A DNA stretch of 64,000 bases, from contig CAIPDV010000080.1 in assembly GCA_903863935.1 (NCBI GenBank), positions 62,001-126,000 of the forward strand, written 5' to 3'. The position numbers and the translations under genes are program-made. Source of the stretch: an uncultured Bacteroidota bacterium. Its GTDB lineage: Bacteria > Bacteroidota > Bacteroidia > JABEUT01. Positions within the stretch are counted from its first letter, which is position 1. Every line of letters starts with the position of its first letter. The notes beneath the pieces were generated by a model. It was not told where the DNA came from, searched no databases, and was given only the letters and a program-made list of their open reading frames with translations. Positions 16,479 to 25,306 of this stretch are shown piece by piece.

Positions 16479-19022
16479 CTACTCAAACGAAGTAGTAATT
16501 GTAAGTTTTATCGCCAAATTATCTTTTGGCCTGCTCAATGAATATGGCCCATAGCGGTAATAGCCACCTACTCCAATACGGAAAAAGCCTGATTTCAAGA
16601 GGCTGTTAATCTCAAGCCCTGATTCATAATAACCTTTACTCATGGTTTTATAAGAAACAAAATAATGGCTGCCCGGATTGTCGAGCATACCCCATCCGGC
16701 ATGTGAAACCAATTTCAATTCGGGCCGGAAATGATTGTGACGGAATAAAAACGACTGGAAATTATGGGAATAAAAAAGGTTCACATACCTGCTTGATAAA
16801 AATTCATTAACGCGCATTGTCTGAAAGGAGTTATCTACGGCAAGTGGGAAATTTTGAATAGTTAAAGCCTCGTATGAGCCTTTGCCATTATATAAAAGTG
16901 TGTAGGGCACATCCTGCTGCACATACCCTGCCAACAAAACTATAGATGAATAACCAGCCTGTGGAATATGAATGTCCTTGCTTATTTTTAAATCATACCG
17001 CGTGTATTTATATTCTCCGTTTAGCACGCCGTTTAAACCCTGAGTGATATTCCCCCAAACAATCGGATACTTGGTGCCGAGAGAAATCATTCCCAAAGGG
17101 CTTTTAAGGAAATTTTCCTGGTAAGCAAACCGGAATCCTACTCCAGCTTCTGTAAACCAGTATTGGTTTTTGAAGACTGTAATATTGTCTCCATTCGTAC
17201 CAAATTCATAACCATTGGTAACCGTTCGCAACTGTTCATCGCCAAAAAAATTGAACTGAAAATAGCGGAGTGCATCAAAGGAAAATGAAACCATTCCCTT
17301 TTGCATCTTATCCATATTATTTACAAAATAATCGTAATAATTTTCGGTGGAAAGCAAACTCTGGTTGTTATAAAAACTCACGGTGCCTGCGCCAATTACA
17401 TCCTGCTGATAAGCAAAATCAAGTTTAACATGGTTGTAGGGATTGAAAACAATACCCAAATCTCCGCCATATTTAAAGGCTTTATCGCCGAAGCCGTACG
17501 CGCCATAACCACCAACCGAAACATATTTCGAAACCGCATCGTTGGTATGGAGTCCCATTCCCAGCCTGAATTTTTCGTAGCCGTTATAATTTAAGATCCG
17601 GTTCAAATCCATATTGAGCCAACCCATTTTCAATTCGCCCGAACTTAATGCTTCGAACCATTTCAGCTTACGGTCGAAATGATTTGCTTTGCCAATACTG
17701 TCAATTACCCTGTACGTTCTCTTTTCTTTTTTCGACAAAGTATCTCCCCGGTACTTATTCCAGAATGCTTCCGATTTTTCAGAGGCATGGTCATCTACTT
17801 CTACTTCCACCCTGCCGAATTCCCTTTTACGTAAGGCTGTATCGAGCACAATATTTTTAATGTAAGTACGCGAAACAACTTTCAGTTTATTATGGTCATC
17901 GTCGGGGTTTGCCGAAACATTGGTGAGAATAATGGCTGTGTCTTTCACCACCGAATTATTATAAAACCAATCGGTATTCAGCTGCACCGGGAACCACTGC
18001 CCTCCTTTGCCTTGTTCGGGTGGCAAAGGAATATAATCGTATTTCTGTTGTATGTGCACACTCATGCTTTGGTCGTCGCGGATAGGTTGTGCAATTACAT
18101 TCTGCACGGCATACCCTTTATTATTAATATACACCACGCCTTTCATAGCATTAAAATTCTTCCCTGACTTCGGATTGAAGGAAATTACGAACACCGTATC
18201 CTTAGCGTTGTACAAGGTATCGAGTATGATGTAGTAATACCGTTTAATTCCGCCATCCGATATTGGATTCAGGTAATCAATATCGAAAATACTTACCTGA
18301 TCGTTATAAAAAGAGAACGATTGCATTTGTTGTGCCAGCAATGCGAATGGTGAATCTTTAAGCCCCGAAGTGCGCGATGCCACTACCTTTTCGTAATTAT
18401 GTCCCGGATAAAGGTATTTCCGTTGGCTCACCGATTCCATCAAAAATAAATATTGTTTTTTTAATATGCGCTTTAGCGAGCGGTGGTGCTTGTGATGCGC
18501 TGTATCTTTATGTGCAGTTTGCAATTTAACTGAATCGAGCGAGTTAACGGTGTCGTTAGCTTCTTTCATATCTGCTGTGCAATACAGTTTATTGTAAGAG
18601 TCGTACATAAACGAATGAACTTTCTCCGGGTTGTTTTTATCCTTATTATTGATGGCAGTCTGAATTATTCTTAATGCCGGATTTACTCCCGGAAATATTT
18701 TCACTTCCTGAAGCTTATTCCCCGCTTCCTGAAGTTTAATAACTACATCCTTGCTATCACCACTGATTGCTATAATGGTATCCTTGTATCCTACGTAGGA
18801 AAATGAAAGGGATGAAATTTTGAATGACGCAGAAATTTTAAAACGTCCGTCAATATCGGCGGTAGCACCAAGTTGCGGATGACCGGTGACAATCATATTG
18901 ACAAAAGGAAGTGAAACACCTGTGTTCTTGTCAATGATCTTTCCGGTTACGGAGTATTCCTGCGACTTACCCGACACAATCATCAACAAACAAAAGACTA
19001 CGGCTATACCTGCTTTTTTCAT
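16479..19022 (-). CDS. DUF5686 outer-membrane protein with carboxypeptidase-like N-domain
   Basis: An 847-residue envelope protein. The ATG at 19022 gives a clean signal peptide (MKKAGIAVVFCLLMIVSGKSQ); a start 15 bp upstream is possible but adds nothing. An N-terminal CarboxypepD_reg/CNA-B-like domain (about 25-105) contains YSVTGKIIDKNTGVSLPFVN and DIDGRFKI. A long DUF5686 region with beta-barrel strands follows to the end. These proteins look like TonB-dependent-receptor relatives without a plug. Function is unknown; a role in envelope assembly is plausible. It has its own -7 box. Confidence 0.82.
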   Translation of the reverse strand: MKKAGIAVVFCLLMIVSGKSQEYSVTGKIIDKNTGVSLPFVNMIVTGHPQLGATADIDGRFKISASFKISSLSFSYVGYKDTIIAISGDSKDVVIKLQEAGNKLQEVKIFPGVNPALRIIQTAINNKDKNNPEKVHSFMYDSYNKLYCTADMKEANDTVNSLDSVKLQTAHKDTAHHKHHRSLKRILKKQYLFLMESVSQRKYLYPGHNYEKVVASRTSGLKDSPFALLAQQMQSFSFYNDQVSIFDIDYLNPISDGGIKRYYYIILDTLYNAKDTVFVISFNPKSGKNFNAMKGVVYINNKGYAVQNVIAQPIRDDQSMSVHIQQKYDYIPLPPEQGKGGQWFPVQLNTDWFYNNSVVKDTAIILTNVSANPDDDHNKLKVVSRTYIKNIVLDTALRKREFGRVEVEVDDHASEKSEAFWNKYRGDTLSKKEKRTYRVIDSIGKANHFDRKLKWFEALSSGELKMGWLNMDLNRILNYNGYEKFRLGMGLHTNDAVSKYVSVGGYGAYGFGDKAFKYGGDLGIVFNPYNHVKLDFAYQQDVIGAGTVSFYNNQSLLSTENYYDYFVNNMDKMQKGMVSFSFDALRYFQFNFFGDEQLRTVTNGYEFGTNGDNITVFKNQYWFTEAGVGFRFAYQENFLKSPLGMISLGTKYPIVWGNITQGLNGVLNGEYKYTRYDLKISKDIHIPQAGYSSIVLLAGYVQQDVPYTLLYNGKGSYEALTIQNFPLAVDNSFQTMRVNEFLSSRYVNLFYSHNFQSFLFRHNHFRPELKLVSHAGWGMLDNPGSHYFVSYKTMSKGYYESGLEINSLLKSGFFRIGVGGYYRYGPYSLSRPKDNLAIKLTITTSFE

Positions 19023-19034
19023 ACTTACTTCAAA

Positions 19035-19042
19035 CAAAAGTA
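19035..19042 (-). promoter_or_regulatory. -7 box of DUF5686 gene
   Basis: Minus-strand TACTTTTG (TAnnTTTG), 12 bp before the ATG at 19022. Confidence 0.55.
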
Positions 19043-19080
19043 ACCAATGCCATAATACCGCCTGCTTTAGCCGAAATAAA

Positions 19081-19106
19081 AAACCCCCCGTTTTTACGGA
19101 GGGTTT
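19081..19106 (-). terminator. Rho-independent terminator of the small secreted protein pair
   Basis: Arms 19081-19091 and 19096-19106 (AAACCCCCCGT / ACGGAGGGTTT) pair with one mismatch around a 4-nt loop. The minus-strand read-out continues into a T-rich run. It lies 21 bp after the stop of the 19128-19502 gene. Confidence 0.8.
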
Positions 19107-19127
19107 GTAATTATTTATAATTCGAAA

Positions 19128-19502
19128 TTACTTCTTTGCTTTAGCTTTCGCAGGGGCTTCACCCTCTCTTCTGCCTTTTACAATATCTGCATATTGCTTT
19201 TGCTGGTCGGCATTCAGAACAGTATTTACATTTGCCTGAAATGTTTTACTGCTTTCTCTATCAGCCGCAGCTAATCCTTTGCTGTCGCTTGCATACTTCG
19301 TTTTATTATCGTCCTTGGCTGTATAATACTGAAGCGCAAACGCCTGAATTTTAGTCTCCTGATCAGCGGTAAGTTTTAACTTGGGAGAGATACTTTTTGT
19401 ATATCGCTCTGCCGCTGCCTGTGGAGTTTCAGCCTTTTTTTGTGCATAACTAAAATTGAAAGCCGCTAAAAAAATAAAAGCGAAAAGAATAAACTTCTTC
19501 AT
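19128..19502 (-). CDS. Small secreted LTxxQ-type helical protein
   Basis: A 124-residue protein with a signal peptide ending NFSYAQ and a mostly helical, charged body. Two motifs stand out: LKLTADQETKIQAFALQYY in the first half and VNTVLNADQQKQYADIVKG in the second. This double LTxxQ-like layout recalls Spy/CpxP periplasmic chaperones and DUF4890-like Bacteroidota proteins. The tail EGEAPAKAKAKK is Ala/Lys-rich. It is a paralogue of the gene directly upstream (19522-19905), with a 19-bp gap and a shared terminator. A periplasmic chaperone or stress role is an inference. Confidence 0.65.
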   Translation of the reverse strand: MKKFILFAFIFLAAFNFSYAQKKAETPQAAAERYTKSISPKLKLTADQETKIQAFALQYYTAKDDNKTKYASDSKGLAAADRESSKTFQANVNTVLNADQQKQYADIVKGRREGEAPAKAKAKK

Positions 19503-19521
19503 AGTCCTGCCCTTTTTATGT

Positions 19522-19905
19522 TTATTTATTGTCAGAAGCTTTGGTTGCCTTAGCCTTTGCTGCTTTTTCAGTCATTTCTTTTTCCTTTGCAGCTAATTCC
19601 TTTTGTTGTTCAGCGTTTAATATAGCATTAAGCTTGGTGTTCATAGTGGCTTTACCGGTTTTGTTAGCTTCCACAAATTTTTCCTTGTCCTTGCCATATT
19701 TTTCTTTGTTGGCAATACGTGCATTCACAAATTCAGTTACAATGGGTTTTGCTTTGGTAACTTGTTCTGGAGTAAGATGACAGGTAGTTGTCAAATTAGT
19801 CATCATCTTTTCAATTTGCTGATCGGCAGAAGGTGCAGTTTGTTGTGCCTGTGCAAAGAATAAAGAACTAAGTACAATTCCGGCGGTAAGGAGTAATTTT
19901 TTCAT
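19522..19905 (-). CDS. Small secreted LTxxQ-type helical protein (paralogue)
   Basis: A 127-residue protein. The signal peptide ends FFAQAQ, then come CHLTPEQVTKAKPIVTEFV and, about 55 residues later, LNAILNAEQQKELAAKEKE, with an Ala/Lys-rich end. The same two-motif layout is seen in the next gene and, twice, in the 302-residue protein at 34487-35395 (CDLTPEQLTKVQPIV), so all three belong to one family. The promoter -7 box is 45 bp upstream. Likely periplasmic; function unproven. Confidence 0.65.
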   Translation of the reverse strand: MKKLLLTAGIVLSSLFFAQAQQTAPSADQQIEKMMTNLTTTCHLTPEQVTKAKPIVTEFVNARIANKEKYGKDKEKFVEANKTGKATMNTKLNAILNAEQQKELAAKEKEMTEKAAKAKATKASDNK

Positions 19906-19950
19906 GTTTTTAAGTTGTTTTATAATTATGGTTTCGTTTATTATCTTTTA

Positions 19951-19958
19951 CAAAGGTA
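19951..19958 (-). promoter_or_regulatory. -7 box of the LTxxQ gene pair
   Basis: Minus-strand TACCTTTG (TAnnTTTG), 45 bp before the ATG at 19905. Confidence 0.6.
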
Positions 19959-19987
19959 AAAAAAATTTAATATCAGGGTGTATTTTG

Positions 19988-21280
19988 TTAAATGCTTTGC
20001 ATTCCAAGCAGAATTACCGGGTTCTCCATTAACTGTTTAAAGGTTTGCAGGAAGGCTGAACCTATTGCTCCGTCAACGGCACGATGGTCGCAGGACATGG
20101 TAACTTTCATTACATGTCCCGGAACTACTTTCCCGTCCTTTATTACAGGTGTTTCACGAATACCGCCGATAGCTAAAATACATGCATCGGGTGGGTTAAT
20201 AATGGCCGTAAACTCCTCTATTCCAAACATTCCCAGGTTTGATATGGTGAAGGTATTGCCCTCCCAATCGGCAGGTTGCAGCTTTTTGCTTTTTGCCCTT
20301 TGGGCGAAATCTTTGGCTTCGGCAGATATTTGAGATAATGTTTTTGAATCGGCAAAACGAATTACCGGAACTAGTAATCCGTCTTCAACAGCCACTGCCA
20401 TACCAATATGCACATGGTTGCTGTAACGTATAAAATCGCCCCTCCAGGAAGCATTTACCCGTGGATGTGCTTTCAAACCCATAGCTACCGCCTTAATTAC
20501 AATATCATTATAGGATATTTTAACCGGGGCGGCAACCTGGTTTATAGCTTCTCTTGCCTTAATCATCTCATCCATTTCAATTTCCATGGTAAGATAAAAG
20601 TGAGGAGCCGAAAATTTGCTTTCAGCAAGCCTCCGTGCAATGGTCTTGCGCATTTGCGATACAGGTTCATCACTATAGCTTTCTTCGAGCACAGGGGTTG
20701 CAGCATGACCGCCCTTGTAGTTTTCAATATCCCTCTTTATCACCCTTCCGGCATCGCCGCTACCTTTAATAAATGAGAGGTTAATATTTTTATCACCAGC
20801 CAGCTTTTTTGCGAGTGGCGACACCTTTAAACGGCCATCGTTGGTAGCTGTTTTTGGTGGTTCTGAATATGTTGTTTTCGATGCGGGAGCTTGTGCTGCA
20901 GGTGCAGCAACCGGTGCTTTTGCAGGTTCTTCTTTTTTAGTTTCCGCAACAGGAGCACTTGCCGGTGCAGGTGTTGCAGGAGCTTCCGCAGCAGGTGCAG
21001 GTTTTTTACCTTCTGAAGCAATTAATGCAGCAACATCTTCACCTTGTTTTCCAACTATGGCAAGAATAGAATCGACAGGAGCAGTCTTCCCTTTTTCCAC
21101 ACCTATATAAAGTAATACCCCTTCCTGGAAGGATTCAAACTCCATAGTGGCTTTATCGGTTTCAATATCCGCAAGCAACTCTCCGCTCTTTACGGTATCT
21201 CCAATTTTTTTATGCCATTCAGCCACCACGCCTTCGGTCATGGTATCGCTCAGTTTGGGCATTCGAATTATTTCTGCCAT
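19988..21280 (-). CDS. pdhC: Pyruvate dehydrogenase E2, dihydrolipoamide acetyltransferase
   Basis: Transfers acetyl from the lipoyl arm to CoA and forms the core of the pyruvate dehydrogenase complex. The 430-residue protein has one N-terminal lipoyl domain (lipoylated Lys in IETDKATMEFES, about residue 44), an Ala/Pro-rich linker, an E3/E1-binding domain (VSPLAKKLAGDKNINLSFIK) and the catalytic domain with the active-site DHRAVDGAIG near the end. It lies downstream of E1-alpha. No E1-beta or E3 gene is in the window. The linker and charge pattern create long antisense open frames that are not genes. Confidence 0.92.
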   Translation of the reverse strand: MAEIIRMPKLSDTMTEGVVAEWHKKIGDTVKSGELLADIETDKATMEFESFQEGVLLYIGVEKGKTAPVDSILAIVGKQGEDVAALIASEGKKPAPAAEAPATPAPASAPVAETKKEEPAKAPVAAPAAQAPASKTTYSEPPKTATNDGRLKVSPLAKKLAGDKNINLSFIKGSGDAGRVIKRDIENYKGGHAATPVLEESYSDEPVSQMRKTIARRLAESKFSAPHFYLTMEIEMDEMIKAREAINQVAAPVKISYNDIVIKAVAMGLKAHPRVNASWRGDFIRYSNHVHIGMAVAVEDGLLVPVIRFADSKTLSQISAEAKDFAQRAKSKKLQPADWEGNTFTISNLGMFGIEEFTAIINPPDACILAIGGIRETPVIKDGKVVPGHVMKVTMSCDHRAVDGAIGSAFLQTFKQLMENPVILLGMQSI

Positions 21281-21288
21281 AGTTTTAT

Positions 21289-21400
21289 AGTTATGAGTTA
21301 TAAGTTATGAGTTATGACCAAATTATCTTGAGAATTTACCTGTCTAAACATTTTTATTGAGGTAATCAGGAATAACTTAAAACTCATAACTTATAACTAG
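21289..21400. repeat. Imperfect inverted repeat, AGTTATGAGTTATAAGTTAT family
   Basis: The left arm (about 21289-21316) and right arm (about 21372-21400) are built from GAGTTATAAGTTAT-like units and are mutually reverse complementary with mismatches. It fills the gap between the E1-alpha and E2 genes. It could reduce or fine-tune read-through from E1-alpha to E2. Confidence 0.65.
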
Positions 21401-21406
21401 TTGGTT

Positions 21407-22429
21407 TTAGTCCATTATATACGGATAGTCTTCCTGCATATACACATCTTTGTATAATTCGGAAGGATCCGGATAAGGTGATTCATCTGCAAATTTAACT
21501 GCATCATCAATCACTTCTTTAATCTTGTGTTCTATTTCTTCAATCTTCGCATCGGTTATCCATTTGTTATCTTTCATAACATTCAGCACTTGCTGAATAG
21601 GATCTTCCGCTTTAAATTTTTCCACTTCCTCTTTACTTCTGTAATTCGCAGGATCACTCATGGAATGTCCGCGATAACGATACGTTTTCATTTCCAAAAG
21701 CGTAGGACCATCACCCTTTCTGGCTCTTTCAACAGCCGAAGAAATGGCTTCATGCACTGTTTCGCAACGCATACCATCCACCGGAAAAGAAGGCATTTCA
21801 AATGCCTTTCCCAATTCGTATAACTCTTTTACATTACTGGTTCTTTCCACCGACGTACCCATAGCATACCCATTGTTTTCAATAATGAATATTACAGGAA
21901 GTTTCCATAGCATTGCCATGTTCAGGGCTTCGTGAAAAGCACCCTGACGCACGGCTCCGTCGCCCATCATACATAGGGTAACAATATCATTGCCCCTGTA
22001 TTTATCGGCGAATGCCAAACCGGCACCGAGCGGAATTTGCCCCCCCACAATACCATGCCCTCCGAAAAATTTATGTTTTACATCAAATATGTGCATGGAA
22101 CCACCTTTGCCCTTTGAACACCCGGTTGCTTTGGCAAAAAGTTCGGCCATTACATATTTCGATTCTGTTCCTTTAGCTAAAGGGATAGCATGATCGCGAT
22201 ATGCGGTTATAATGTTATCATCCTGGCGGATGGCACTTATTGAACCTGCTGCCACAGCTTCCTGCCCGCTATAGATATGGCAAAACCCGCGTATCTTCTG
22301 CTGGAGATACATTTGCTGGGCGCGTTCTTCGAACCTTCTCATCAACAGCATGTCTTCATACCATTTTAGATATTGTTCTTTCGGGAACTTACTTACAGCG
22401 TTCGCTTTTTTAGAGGATACCTTTTCCAT
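21407..22429 (-). CDS. pdhA: Pyruvate dehydrogenase E1 component, alpha subunit
   Basis: The thiamine-diphosphate-dependent subunit that decarboxylates pyruvate. The 340-residue protein shows the ThDP motif GDGAVRQGAFHEALNMAML to ENNGYAMGTSVER (GDG to NN), the phosphorylation-loop-like segment TYRYRGHSMSDPANYR and an N-terminal RRFEERAQQMYLQQKIRGF. Length is normal. It has its own -7 box and precedes E2 by 126 bp. The E1-beta gene is not adjacent, unlike many species. Confidence 0.93.
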   Translation of the reverse strand: MEKVSSKKANAVSKFPKEQYLKWYEDMLLMRRFEERAQQMYLQQKIRGFCHIYSGQEAVAAGSISAIRQDDNIITAYRDHAIPLAKGTESKYVMAELFAKATGCSKGKGGSMHIFDVKHKFFGGHGIVGGQIPLGAGLAFADKYRGNDIVTLCMMGDGAVRQGAFHEALNMAMLWKLPVIFIIENNGYAMGTSVERTSNVKELYELGKAFEMPSFPVDGMRCETVHEAISSAVERARKGDGPTLLEMKTYRYRGHSMSDPANYRSKEEVEKFKAEDPIQQVLNVMKDNKWITDAKIEEIEHKIKEVIDDAVKFADESPYPDPSELYKDVYMQEDYPYIMD

Positions 22430-22449
22430 TTTCGTTAGGTTAACAGTTG

Positions 22450-22457
22450 CAAAAGTA
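22450..22457 (-). promoter_or_regulatory. -7 box of pdhA
   Basis: Minus-strand TACTTTTG (TAnnTTTG), 20 bp before the ATG at 22429. Confidence 0.6.
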
Positions 22458-22516
22458 AAAAACTACTAGGATTTATTGTATTTTCTTTGTCGAACTTGCA
22501 GTTTAGAGTCTTGTTT

Positions 22517-22544
22517 TTGCCACAAAGACACTAAGGCACAAAGG
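22517..22544. repeat. Single copy of GCCACAAAGACACTAAGGCA-type repeat
   Basis: A short unit between pdhA and the DUF5615 gene that resembles one arm of the inverted repeat at 14878-14940. No second arm is seen here. Confidence 0.5.
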
Positions 22545-22556
22545 CTCACTAAATAA

Positions 22557-22913
22557 TCAGGACTGATTTCTAATCCTAATTTTGTCAGTTGTAATTACGG
22601 TAAATTTATCCACGAACTTACCTTCAAATTTTTGCAGAACATCAAGAAATTTCTTGTTCCTTTCATGTATTGGAACTCCGCTAAACCTCAACAAAATAAT
22701 TCCATGATTTGACTTTCTTAATCTGAAAGTAAGTTCTCCGAAATCTTTATCTTCTGTTATTAAAATAGCGTTTATTGAGGTCGCATATTTTAACACCTCA
22801 TCATCATCAATACCCGGTGTTTCTTTGATGATGGCAATAACTTCAAAACCCGATTCCCTTAAAAACTTAACTATTCTAAAGTCAACGCTTTCGTCAGCGA
22901 CAAATTTGTCCAT
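22557..22913 (-). CDS. DUF5615 PIN-like protein (probable toxin component)
   Basis: A 118-residue PIN-fold-like protein. Acidic positions typical of the group are FVADESVDFRIVKFLRESG, IDDDEVLKYA and LITEDKDFGELTFR, followed by GIILLRFSG. DUF5615 proteins are normally encoded just downstream of a DUF433 protein, as here (3-bp gap), and the pair is regarded as toxin-antitoxin-like. Nuclease activity is inferred from the fold. Confidence 0.82.
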   Translation of the reverse strand: MDKFVADESVDFRIVKFLRESGFEVIAIIKETPGIDDDEVLKYATSINAILITEDKDFGELTFRLRKSNHGIILLRFSGVPIHERNKKFLDVLQKFEGKFVDKFTVITTDKIRIRNQS

Positions 22914-22916
22914 GTT

Positions 22917-23150
22917 TTAGGACGCTAATGAATAGACAATTTCATTTTTAATAGCGTCAGATGCAAATGCCAATGTAGCATAGATGTCATCTTTTGTAAT
23001 GGTAGGATAGGCTTCCTGTAAATCAGCAATAGTTTCGCCATCCGCTAATTTTTCAAGCAACAGGTCAACAGGTATGCGGGTGTTTTTTATAACAGGCTTA
23101 CCCATCATTACCTTTGGATTCGATTCAATATGTGTTCTCCAGTTCATCAT
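22917..23150 (-). CDS. DUF433 domain protein (probable antitoxin)
   Basis: A 77-residue protein with the DUF433 pattern ESNPKVMMGKPVIKNTRIPV, LLEKLADGETIADLQEAYP and ITKDDIYATLAFA, a small winged-helix-like fold. It is the upstream partner of the DUF5615 gene. Two adjacent ATGs (23150 and 23147) are possible starts. A -7 box lies 20 bp upstream. Confidence 0.85.
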   Translation of the reverse strand: MMNWRTHIESNPKVMMGKPVIKNTRIPVDLLLEKLADGETIADLQEAYPTITKDDIYATLAFASDAIKNEIVYSLAS

Positions 23151-23170
23151 GGAATTGGGATTTTATTTTG

Positions 23171-23178
23171 CAAATTTA
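23171..23178 (-). promoter_or_regulatory. -7 box of DUF433/DUF5615 pair
   Basis: Minus-strand TAAATTTG (TAnnTTTG), 20 bp before the DUF433 start. Confidence 0.55.
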
Positions 23179-23220
23179 CGAAAAATAAAAAATAAGGCGT
23201 CTATCCTTACATAACTATGC

Positions 23221-24936
23221 TCATTTCTGAATCTCCACCTTCCCGCTTCCTATTACATTTCCACTCTCCCCTATTACCCGGTAAAAATAAATGCCGTTGG
23301 GTTGGTTTAGCTCAATAAGATTGTCATCCGCCGACTGGCGAATCTGTTTTAAAACTTGCTCCCCCATCACATTATAAATCTCTACGCTTGTTTTCTCCCC
23401 CGCAATATATGCTGAATGACTAAGAACAATAGTGAAAATACCGGAGTTGGGGTTGGGGAAAAGGGAGATGGGTTCTGTTTTATTTTGGATTGGGTTTATT
23501 GTGGTTTCAATAGTATTACAACCACTCCACCTCGCAATAAATGGAAAGTCAGTCCCGCTTACAGGTAAGGTGTCTTTAGCAAAAATGGTTGTATCAAATA
23601 AATCACCAGTAATATAAACATATTTTCCAGAGGGGTCTACAGCTATTCCATCTCCATCATCTTCATCGCCTTCCGAAAACACACTTCCACATTGGACATT
23701 TCCTGAGGAATCAAAATGTATAAGTGTTGTTGCTGTAGTGTGATTGGATACTAATTTAAAAGTATCCAAACCAAATTTTAGCTTTACACTCGTTGTCCCT
23801 CCACCAATAATCAATACATCACAACCCCCTTGAATAGAAGTATCACAAGAGATGCTATTGCCATACCATTCGTTACTATCACTATGGGTACCTTGTTTAG
23901 CCCAAATTACCTTTCCGTTCGCATCATATTTTACTACGAATGGAACACTCAATATCCAATTATTAATCAACTTAAATGAATCGAAAGAAACAGTATCAAT
24001 TATTCCTCCTGTTATATATGCATTCCCGGCTCTATCAACTGAAACTGAGTTTCCTCCTCCTGAACTTGAACTACTTGCAAGTATAGATTGCTTAACCCAA
24101 ATAATATTCCCTGCTGAATCATACTTTGCTAAAAAACCAGCAGTGCTTGGAGTCTTCAATGTAAATGAACCAAGTGTGATTGTATCAGTGAATCCGCCTG
24201 CAACAAATATTTTACCCCAAGCATCTGTTGCAATGGAAAGTGCCATTCCGGAACTTGCACTACTTGGCAATAATCCTTGCTTACCCCAAATAAGGTTTCC
24301 ATTTACATCATATTTTATCAGGAACATATCATAAGTGCTTTTGGTTATTAAATTTACGGAACCAAAAGAAAGTGTGTCCGAAAAATATCCGGTTACGTAT
24401 ACATTTTCTTGTGAATCAACAGCAATAGAACTTCCAATGGCGTAACCATTGATAGTATTTATTTCACCCTGTTTTGCCCATATAACATTTCCTAATGCAT
24501 CATATTTTACTGTAAATATTCCGAGAGTTCCTGATGCACGTAAAGTAAATGAACCAAACGATACAGTATCAACAAAATATCCTGTAAGATAAGAATTCCC
24601 TGATTTACCTATTGTAACAGAATTTCCTTGTGCGCCACTTGTTCCAGTAGAAACAGATTGTTCAGCCCAAATAACATTACCTGAAGTATCATATTTTACT
24701 AAATAAGCATCGATGTTATTTGTAGTTAAAATGTATGAGCCGAAATGTAACGAGCCTTCAAAATAGGCTGTTATGTATGCATTGCCATGACTATCTGCAG
24801 CAACACTATGGTCTGCCAAAATATCTCCGCCACCGGTAGGCACTATACCTGGTTCTCTCCCCCATACCCAACTCTGCCCTTCACAAAGCGAACCCCAAAA
24901 AACCAACATCGAAAAAACAATAACTATCCTTTTCAT
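23221..24936 (-). CDS. T9SS type A sorting-domain protein with SBBP beta-propeller repeats
   Basis: A 571-residue secreted protein. The signal peptide ends LCEGQ. About seven repeats of roughly 60 residues follow, each with the pattern (A/V)D..GN.YITG.F.D...FGS..L......YDA.GNVIWAKQ, matching SBBP repeats likely forming a propeller. The last about 80 residues are a type A sorting domain (ISLFPNPNSGIFTIVL, VEIYNVMGEQVL, LNQPNGIYFYRVIGESG). T9SS cargo is cleaved and released or anchored at the surface. Function unknown. Its promoter -7 box overlaps one copy of a 33-bp direct repeat. Confidence 0.88.
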   Translation of the reverse strand: MKRIVIVFSMLVFWGSLCEGQSWVWGREPGIVPTGGGDILADHSVAADSHGNAYITAYFEGSLHFGSYILTTNNIDAYLVKYDTSGNVIWAEQSVSTGTSGAQGNSVTIGKSGNSYLTGYFVDTVSFGSFTLRASGTLGIFTVKYDALGNVIWAKQGEINTINGYAIGSSIAVDSQENVYVTGYFSDTLSFGSVNLITKSTYDMFLIKYDVNGNLIWGKQGLLPSSASSGMALSIATDAWGKIFVAGGFTDTITLGSFTLKTPSTAGFLAKYDSAGNIIWVKQSILASSSSSGGGNSVSVDRAGNAYITGGIIDTVSFDSFKLINNWILSVPFVVKYDANGKVIWAKQGTHSDSNEWYGNSISCDTSIQGGCDVLIIGGGTTSVKLKFGLDTFKLVSNHTTATTLIHFDSSGNVQCGSVFSEGDEDDGDGIAVDPSGKYVYITGDLFDTTIFAKDTLPVSGTDFPFIARWSGCNTIETTINPIQNKTEPISLFPNPNSGIFTIVLSHSAYIAGEKTSVEIYNVMGEQVLKQIRQSADDNLIELNQPNGIYFYRVIGESGNVIGSGKVEIQK

Positions 24937-24952
24937 CCTTTAAATTTCATCT

Positions 24953-24960
24953 CAAAGGTA
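24953..24960 (-). promoter_or_regulatory. -7 box of the T9SS SBBP-repeat gene
   Basis: Minus-strand TACCTTTG (TAnnTTTG), 16 bp before the ATG at 24936. Most of it lies inside the 33-bp direct repeat 24956-24988. Confidence 0.6.
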
Positions 24961-24988
24961 AAAAAATAATGGTTTGCTAATAAAATTA
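24956..24988 (+). repeat. 33-bp direct repeat, copy 1
   Basis: Exactly repeated at 25571-25603; begins AGGTAAAAAAATAATGGTTT. The two copies bracket the antitoxin and broken toxin genes. Copy 1 carries most of the -7 box of the T9SS gene. Confidence 0.95.
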
Positions 24989-25006
24989 ATTGAGATTTCT
25001 CGTTAC

Positions 25007-25304
25007 CTATTTGGTTAACCATTCATGATTATCCTTAGAAGTATGAAAAACAGAAATGATATATACCTCATTTTGCTTTTCATCAACAATATAGTGAATC
25101 AAAAAAGGAAATTTTCTAACAGGCAGGCACCTGATACCATTATACCTGATTTGGAAGAACAGGTTTTTCCCGATAGTTGAAAAGTGTTTGTCAATAGCTT
25201 TTTCAAACTTTTTGCCTAACCCTGCCTGGCCGGCTATCATAATAATCTATTGCTTGTTGAATATCCGCCAAGGCCCTTGGCTCAACCAATACCGTAAAAG
25301 GCAT
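25007..25304 (-). pseudogene. RelE/ParE-family toxin with a +1 frameshift
   Basis: Reading from the ATG at 25304, the frame encodes MPFTVLVEPRALADIQQAID then YYDSR, a typical ParE/RelE N-terminus. It shifts frame at 25228-25229, where one extra C is present. The downstream frame continues QAGLGKKFEKAIDKHF and ends VFHTSKDNHEWLTK, with the family's KFPFLIHYIVDE strand. Removing one base restores a toxin of 98 residues with consensus YYDSRQAGLGKKF across the joint. As written the gene is broken; a truncated product could start at the ATG at 25240. It lies 2 bp after the antitoxin gene. A sequencing error is the alternative. Confidence 0.8.
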
Positions 25305-25306
25305 TG

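Noticed and set aside
20841-21110. Ala/Gly-rich open frame antisense to the E2 linker
   Set aside because: A shadow of the Ala/Pro-rich linker codons; no start signals.
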